In this document: piece after piece, positions 59,521 to 64,000 of the stretch | Numbering within the stretch: position 1 is the stretch's first letter | Layout: every line of letters starts with the position of its first letter | Source: Saccharopolyspora oryzae | GTDB taxonomy: Bacteria; Actinomycetota; Actinomycetes; Mycobacteriales; Pseudonocardiaceae | Direction: 5' to 3' | NCBI RefSeq assembly: GCF_027853915.1 | Contig: NZ_JAQGLA010000018.1 | Span: forward strand, 1-64,000 | Length of the DNA: 64,000 bases | Notes under the pieces: generated by a model | What the model was told of the DNA's origin: nothing | What the model saw: the letters and a program-made list of their open reading frames with translations, nothing else | Database searches by the model: none | Made by a program: the position numbers and the translations under genes

Positions 59521-60138
59521 TCAGACGAGGGCGGTGAACAGGCCGCCGCCGATGATCGCTCCCACGATCGCTCCGGCGGTGACCTGGGCCGTCGTGTGGT
59601 CGTGGAGGTGGACGCGGGACCAGGAGATCGCCGCGACCACCAGCATCAGCGCCCAGCACACCGGGTGGAAGAGCACCGCGAGGATCACCACCGCGCCCGA
59701 GGCCACCGCCGAGTGCATCGACACCTTCCACCAGACCGTGATGCCGCCGGTGACCAGCAGCGACACGATCATGGCGAGGTCCAGGGCGATCAGCAGCCAC
59801 GGCGCTCCCAGCAGCACCAGCAGTCCCAGCCCGATCAGGCTCATCACGATCAGCGCGATGAACGGCACGAAGCGGCCCGCTCGGTCGCGCACGTGGTGGC
59901 TGTCCCAGCGCCCGGTGCGCGCGCCCCACACGATCACGCCCATCGGCAGGATGCTGCTGGTCGCCGCGACCAGCAGGCCCCAGCCCACGGCCGGGCCGAT
60001 GCTCGCGGTCGCGCGCCAGGCCACCGCCACCGGCAGCAGCACCACGATCACCCACGGTGCGAAGATCTCGGTGAGCACGCGCGCCGCGCGATCCGTCGCG
60101 GAGCTGCGGGTGCCGGTCTCGGGTGCTGCGTTGCTCAT
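59521..60138 (-). CDS. PAP2-like membrane protein
   Basis: A 205-residue integral membrane protein with five or six hydrophobic segments (IFAPWVIVVLLPVAVAW, FVPFIALIVMSLIGLGLLVLL, LALDLAMIVSLLVTGG). Two motifs recall PAP2 phosphatases: VSMHSAVASG in place of PSGH and SRVHLHDHTTAQV, the SRxxxxxH motif. A RDRAGRF segment may supply the first motif. It may dephosphorylate a polyprenyl or lipid phosphate, though the deviating Ser/His motif leaves activity uncertain. AGAGGA precedes ATG 60138. It is convergent with lysR, with 8 bp between the stops. Confidence 0.72.
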   Translation of the reverse strand: MSNAAPETGTRSSATDRAARVLTEIFAPWVIVVLLPVAVAWRATASIGPAVGWGLLVAATSSILPMGVIVWGARTGRWDSHHVRDRAGRFVPFIALIVMSLIGLGLLVLLGAPWLLIALDLAMIVSLLVTGGITVWWKVSMHSAVASGAVVILAVLFHPVCWALMLVVAAISWSRVHLHDHTTAQVTAGAIVGAIIGGGLFTALV

Positions 60139-60239
60139 GGGGTCCTCTGGCGCTCGGGCTGGGCGCCAAGGAGTCTCACACACCCGTCACCCGCGGCGAC
60201 CAGACGGCCAGAACTCCCAGCCCCGGCCCTGATCCGGGG

Positions 60240-60983
60240 TCAGGCGCGCTTGGCCTGATCGTCGGCGTCGGCGAGCATCTCGATCAGGCGGTCGCCGAGG
60301 ACTTCGGGGATGACCCGGGCCGCCGAGCGCGCTGCGGCGGCGTTGAGGGCCGACTTCACCAGCGGGCGCAGGCGGTGCAGGACGTCGGTGTAGAACGGGA
60401 CCTCGTCCTCGGTCGGCACCGGACGGGTCAGCACGTGCGCGCGGACCATCTCCACCAGGTGGCCCGCGACGTGGTCGATGTCCTGCTGGAGCTGCTCGGC
60501 CAGGTCGAGCACCTCGCTGAGCGGGACGCCGAGGCTGACCAGCTCGGTTCCGGCGTCCAGCAGCTGCGGGCTCGGGGAGACGAAGCTGCGACCGCGGCGC
60601 TCCAGCAGGCCCAAGTCGATCGCGCGCTTGACGTTGTTGGGGGTGAGCTGCTTGCCGAACTGCCTGCGCAGCTCGGTGATGGTGACGGCGCGCGGAGCTT
60701 CGTCCGCCCAGGACTCGCCGACGACCTCTTCCAGGCCGAGCACGTCCCCCAGGCTGCGGCCGGCCTCCCAGGCCGAGATCATCTCCTTGATCTGCGCGAA
60801 CGCGTACCCGCGCTCGAGCATGTTGATGATCAGCCGCAGCCGGACCAGGTGCGCGTCGGAGTAGATCGCGGTCCGCCCCTGCCGCCGAGGTGGTGGCAGC
60901 AGTTCCCGGTCCTGGTAGACGCGCACGTTGCGCACCGTGGTCCCAGCTGCCCGGGCAAGATCGTCGATCCGGTATTCCGCCAC
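60240..60983 (-). CDS. MerR-family transcriptional regulator
   Basis: A 247-residue MerR-type regulator. The N-terminal HTH (YRIDDLARAAGTTVRNVRVYQDRELLPPPRRQGRTAIYSDAHLVRLRLIINMLERGYAFAQIKEMI) contains the family R-x-Y-x-D/E pattern. A long helical C-terminal domain follows, without an obvious Cys metal site. The start is GTG 60983; no strong RBS is visible. A TAGACT hexamer close to the start suggests a short leader. Its ligand and targets are unknown. Confidence 0.8.
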   Translation of the reverse strand: MAEYRIDDLARAAGTTVRNVRVYQDRELLPPPRRQGRTAIYSDAHLVRLRLIINMLERGYAFAQIKEMISAWEAGRSLGDVLGLEEVVGESWADEAPRAVTITELRRQFGKQLTPNNVKRAIDLGLLERRGRSFVSPSPQLLDAGTELVSLGVPLSEVLDLAEQLQQDIDHVAGHLVEMVRAHVLTRPVPTEDEVPFYTDVLHRLRPLVKSALNAAAARSAARVIPEVLGDRLIEMLADADDQAKRA

Positions 60984-61048
60984 TCGACGAAGTCTAGTTC
61001 CCCTGTTCGAACACCGCCGGAGGCGCACCGGCCACCGCCCGCGGGCGA

Positions 61049-61435
61049 TTACTCGTGCTCACCGTCGACGTAGAACCACACCCCGCCCTCCTTCTTGAAG
61101 CGGCTGTTCTCCGTCAACGTCCCCTTCTCACCGGGCAACCGGTAGTGCGCCCGGAACCGCACGGTCCCCTCCGAATCGAACGGCCCACCACCGCTGCGGT
61201 CCAGGACCTCCAACTGCACCCACCGCTGCTCGGGATCGAGCTCGACGTCGGCCGGCCGGGTATCGGGATGCCAAGAGGCCAGCAGGTACGCAACGTCCCC
61301 GACGGCGAACGCGCTGAACCGGGACCGCATCAACTGCTCAGCGGTCCCAGCCCGCCCCTCCCCGGAAATCACTCGACCACAGCAGTCGGGAAAAGCTTCA
61401 CCAAGCCCACAAGGACAACGCTCAAACCCACTCAC
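61049..61435 (-). CDS. YchJ-family (UPF0225) SEC-C motif protein
   Basis: A 128-residue protein with an N-terminal zinc-binding SEC-C-like motif, CPCGLGEAFPDCCGRV (Cys7, Cys9, Cys18, Cys19). The YchJ-like NTF2-fold domain follows (LMRSRFSAFAVGDVAYLLASWHPDTRP, VRFRAHYRLPGEKGTLTENSRFKKEGGVWFYVDG). Function is unknown; the SEC-C motif often mediates protein contacts. GTG start. It lies 65 bp upstream of the MerR gene on the same strand. Confidence 0.85.
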   Translation of the reverse strand: MSGFERCPCGLGEAFPDCCGRVISGEGRAGTAEQLMRSRFSAFAVGDVAYLLASWHPDTRPADVELDPEQRWVQLEVLDRSGGGPFDSEGTVRFRAHYRLPGEKGTLTENSRFKKEGGVWFYVDGEHE

Positions 61436-61485
61436 CCCACCACCTTCTCACCACCGAGGCGGCACCGGTCCGCGGCCGCACCTGC

Positions 61486-61533
61486 GGTCGTGAGTGCGTA
61501 ACAGTGTTCGAACACTGTTACGCACTCACGACC
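61486..61533. terminator. 48-bp perfect palindrome, copy 2
   Basis: A perfect 48-bp palindrome centred on TTCGAA, identical in its core to 1-42. It ends 3 bp before the stop codon (61537) of the minus-strand gene, a typical position for a strong intrinsic terminator of that gene. Confidence 0.75.
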
Positions 61534-61536
61534 ATC

Positions 61537-62532
61537 TCAGGCCGAGCACCGAGGACAGGTGCGGGGCATGCCCTGCCAGCCTTCACGGCGCAACACTGCG
61601 ATGACCTCCTGCGCCACGCCACATGGATCAGTGCGGACGTCGTGCCAGCCATAGGTCAGACGTGCCCTCGCTGCCAGCTCGGCAGCGTTGTCGCGTCGCC
61701 GATCTCGAAACGCGATGCGTCGCGTTTCGTGGAACTGCCGGCCGTCCAGACGCACGGTCAGGCGCACCCCTGAGTCGTCGTAGACCACGTCTTCCCAGAG
61801 GACGACGTCGTCGACCACGAACGGAGCCTGCCGCTTGCCCGTCGGCAAACCATGTGCCTGCTCCACGTTCCTCAAGTACTCGGTTTCCAGGACAGAGAGC
61901 GCACCACCTGCTAGCAGGTGCAATGCCTGCTTCAACGCTTTTCGGTAGCGGTACGGCGGTCTGAACTCGAGCTGTGCTTGCACTCTCCACACAGCTAGCC
62001 GGTTGGCCCCGACCAGCTGCACAAGGCGATCGCGTGCCGCAGCGGGAGTCGGCTCGGCAACTGCCATGTCGATCACGGTGTCTTCGCGATTCGTCCGTGG
62101 CGGTTCCGATGGAGCGACGATGTGGTGGAACGCGCGAGAGCGGTGCACCTGGACGATCGGCAGCTGCGAAACAGCGGATTTCTTGTACGGCACCGTGATG
62201 TGCACCGGCGAGTCCGCTGCGATCGGCAGCATCCCCCACTCCTCGGCAGCGGTGCGGTGGCTCAACACCGCCCAAGGACCGCCGTAACACAGCGCCGCAC
62301 TGATCAACGAAGATCTCGGCAGCGGCCCGGTGAAGACCGCATACACATCCGGCAACACCCGCTGCCACCGCCGTGCCTCGATCTGCGCATTCGCGAAGTC
62401 CTGGGACAGCCCGAACTCACGAAGCTGCTCGTTGGAGACCACTCCGCACTGGGAGTCCAGGACCTTCGTCCACCGCTCCTGCTCCACTGAGGACAGTGAC
62501 ACATGACGGGACCACTTCGATTTCGTCAACAT
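61537..62532 (-). CDS. AbiEi-like / DUF559-type protein
   Basis: A 331-residue protein of the actinobacterial group with an N-terminal AbiEi-antitoxin-like winged helix (VLDSQCGVVSNEQLREFGLSQDFANAQIEARRWQRVLPDVYAVFTGPL). The middle domain is GPWAVLSHRTAAEEWG. The C-terminal segment (VRLTVRLDGRQFHETRRIAFRDRRRDNAAELAARARLTYGWHDV) resembles Vsr/DUF559 endonuclease folds. Function is unknown, and it has no partner toxin nearby. ATG 62532 is chosen because the upstream frame is rich in Trp/Arg and looks non-coding. The 3' end abuts the palindrome at 61486. Confidence 0.65.
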   Translation of the reverse strand: MLTKSKWSRHVSLSSVEQERWTKVLDSQCGVVSNEQLREFGLSQDFANAQIEARRWQRVLPDVYAVFTGPLPRSSLISAALCYGGPWAVLSHRTAAEEWGMLPIAADSPVHITVPYKKSAVSQLPIVQVHRSRAFHHIVAPSEPPRTNREDTVIDMAVAEPTPAAARDRLVQLVGANRLAVWRVQAQLEFRPPYRYRKALKQALHLLAGGALSVLETEYLRNVEQAHGLPTGKRQAPFVVDDVVLWEDVVYDDSGVRLTVRLDGRQFHETRRIAFRDRRRDNAAELAARARLTYGWHDVRTDPCGVAQEVIAVLRREGWQGMPRTCPRCSA

Positions 62533-62644
62533 GTCGTCCAAGATCCGCAGATGGCATGTTTTCCGCCAGTACCAAACCAAAATCTGTGGATCAGTCCATC
62601 GCCTGTGGACAACTCGCACCCACCGAACGGGTCTGCCGCGCAGG

Positions 62645-62692
62645 GGTCGTGAGTGCGTAACAGTGTTCGAACACTGTTACGCACTCACGACC
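62645..62692. terminator. 48-bp perfect palindrome, copy 3
   Basis: The same 48-bp palindrome as 61486-61533, lying 7 bp downstream of the amine-oxidase stop codon (62700, minus strand). It separates that gene from the AbiEi-like gene. Confidence 0.75.
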
Positions 62693-62699
62693 GCTCGGG

Positions 62700-64000
62700 T
62701 CAGCTCTCGCAGCAGTGGGAGCCGGTGCTGCGGGTGGGTGGGACGTCGAGGGTCGGGTTCCGGTCGAAGAAGGCGACCGGTTTCAGGGTGAAGCCGCAGA
62801 CGTCGACCGGCATGATCGGCCAGTCTTCGGGACGGGGGAAGTGGGTCAGGCCGAAGGTGTGCCAGAGGACGATGTCTTCGCCGTCGATGCTCCGGTTCGC
62901 CGCCGCGAAGGCCGGGATCCCCGCACCTCCGCGGCTCTGGTTCACCAGCTCGCCCGCCGGGTAGCGCTCGTCGGGGGCGTACCGGGTGACCCACAGGTGC
63001 TTGGTCGCGAAGGCGGCCCGTTCGGCTATCGAGGACTGCGGGTCGGCCAGCAGGACCGGAGTTCCCTGCGGGTGCAGCGCGTAACCGACGGGTTGGCCGA
63101 GGCGGTTGGTGCGCTCGGTGTTGACCACGTGCCAGGCCCGGCCCTTCGCCGGATCCGCTTCGCGGCCCGCTTCGGCCTCGTTCGAGAGCCTGGTGACGCT
63201 GCGGGTGAAGGCGTTGCCGTGCGGGTTGTCCGCGCTGATCGGCACGCGCTGGGCCTCGACCTCGTCCACGGCGTTGCGGGTTCCGTCGACCATCATGTCC
63301 AGGCGGGCGCTGAACAGGTGCTGGTGGTACGGGCCGGCGAGGCCGGGGGCGAGCTCGTTGGACCAGCTCGAACCTTCCTCCGGGTAGGCCGAGGTGAACA
63401 CGATCCCGGTCGCCTTGGTCTCCAGCTGGATGGTGCCGTCCAGGTAGAGGTACCAGTAGAAGCCGTAGTCGTAGTTGCCGACCGAGACGAAGAACGACAC
63501 CACCAGGCGCCGCTGCCTGCGGGTCTCGGCCGAGCCGGTGAACACGTCGGTGTGCTTCCACAGCACCCCGAAGTCCTCCTCGTGCATGCACACCGCGTTG
63601 CGCAGCGTGCGGGGCGTGCCGTCCTCCTGCGCCACCACCGCGTCGAAGTAGCGGATCTCGCCGAGGCAATCGCAGCCGAGCACCAGCTCGTTGGCGAGCT
63701 TGCCCAGCGAGTACTCGCCGGCGTCGAAGTAGTTCTGCCAGAACCGCACCGGCGAAGGGTCGCCGTAGTTGACCACCATCTCGCCGATCGACGCCCGGTA
63801 GACCACCGGCCGTTCGCGGTCGCCGTCGCGGAACGACAGCTGGTGCAGCACCAGGCCTTCGCGCGGGTCGAAACCGATGCGGAACCGCCAGTTCTCCCAC
63901 CGCACCTCGTGGCCGTCGACCTCGAAGCTCGGCCCCTCGGGCTGGGTGATCTCGATCGGGCGCAGCGTGTCGCGCAGCGGGCCGGTCAGCTGCTCGTCGG
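62700..64000 (-). CDS. Copper-containing primary amine oxidase (5'-truncated by window)
   Basis: The C-terminal 433 codons of a copper amine oxidase, with the frame open to the window end (begins [14 protein letters not shown]). It oxidises primary amines to aldehydes, H2O2 and ammonia. [13 protein letters not shown] contains the Tyr that becomes the topaquinone cofactor. Two copper His are in [13 protein letters not shown], and the third is near [26 protein letters not shown] holds the catalytic Asp. The last residues include [11 protein letters not shown]. The family is usually 640-690 residues, so about 200 are missing. Confidence 0.9.
   Translation of the reverse strand, partial: DEQLTGPLRDTLRPIEITQPEGPSFEVDGHEVRWENWRFRIGFDPREGLVLHQLSFRDGDRERPVVYRASIGEMVVNYGDPSPVRFWQNYFDAGEYSLGKLANELVLGCDCLGEIRYFDAVVAQEDGTPRTLRNAVCMHEEDFGVLWKHTDVFTGSAETRRQRRLVVSFFVSVGNYDYGFYWYLYLDGTIQLETKATGIVFTSAYPEEGSSWSNELAPGLAGPYHQHLFSARLDMMVDGTRNAVDEVEAQRVPISADNPHGNAFTRSVTRLSNEAEAGREADPAKGRAWHVVNTERTNRLGQPVGYALHPQGTPVLLADPQSSIAERAAFATKHLWVTRYAPDERYPAGELVNQSRGGAGIPAFAAANRSIDGEDIVLWHTFGLTHFPRPEDWPIMPVDVCGFTLKPVAFFDRNPTLDVPPTRSTGSHCCES

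Noticed and set aside
61537-62532. Type IV abortive-infection toxin-antitoxin system
   Set aside because: Only the AbiEi-like antitoxin-type fold is present. No AbiEii nucleotidyltransferase toxin is adjacent, so a complete system cannot be claimed.

Overview
The window is high-GC actinobacterial DNA. Gene content and protein similarity recalled from known families point to a Pseudonocardiales organism (Saccharopolyspora/Amycolatopsis-like). This placement is an inference; there is no rRNA or other taxonomic marker here. No tRNA, rRNA, transposase, integrase or CRISPR array was seen.

The first 30 kb is a compact steroid (cholesterol-type) catabolic locus that carries both of its repressors. 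It holds a KshB-type reductase (68-1153), a divergent FAD oxidase/WYL-regulator pair (1202-3578), and the side-chain operon chsE1-chsE2-chsH2-chsH1-ltp2 (8811 down to 4038, minus strand). A glycosyltransferase / methyltransferase / toroid-fold operon (13056-10015) diverges from kstR (13219-13827). An MBL-fold hydrolase and an SDR follow. Next comes the ring-C/D operon echA20-ipdA-ipdB-ipdC (16109-19568), facing kstR2 (20160-19531). The set ends with ipdF-fadE30 (minus), an enoyl-CoA hydratase plus fadE31-fadE32-fadE33 (plus, 22397-26462), a pair of MaoC hydratases (27717-26825) and the thiolase fadA6 (29183-28023). Sites matching the published KstR motif (TNNAACNNGTTNNA) lie at 8836 and 13098. 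Sites matching the KstR2 motif (ANCAAGNNCTTGNT) lie at 16083, 20138, 22333 and 29279, so the two regulons can be read directly from the sequence. The HIP-CoA synthetase gene fadD3, expected in this set, is not in the window.

From 29.4 to 41.3 kb there is a DUF574 methyltransferase, an XRE/DUF397 regulator module, a 1668-residue TPR solenoid protein, a membrane-anchored GH25 lysozyme-like protein and tex. From 41.7 to 49.7 kb an IclR regulator, a fused HyuA-HyuB protein and an OPT-family transporter form a catabolic block. It is flanked by two same-orientation paralogues of an unknown protein. From 50 to 54.6 kb there is an SMI1/LRR protein next to an XRE / ImmA-like metallopeptidase / multi-spanning membrane protein operon. 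From 54.8 to 59.5 kb an MFS transporter, a family III CoA-transferase, an acyl-CoA dehydrogenase and a LysR regulator form an organic-acid operon. The window closes with a PAP2-like membrane protein, a MerR regulator, a YchJ-like protein, an AbiEi/DUF559-like protein and a copper amine oxidase cut by the window end.

Intergenic DNA is unusually rich in long palindromes that fall into families. One is paired CAGTTTCAATTGAAACTG elements with a constant 41-bp pitch. A second is hairpins sharing CGTGAGT/ACTCACG outer arms. A third is 48-bp hairpins containing AAATTCAATGG-type stems. Most sit at gene 3' ends and probably act as terminators, but one paired element lies between two divergent genes.
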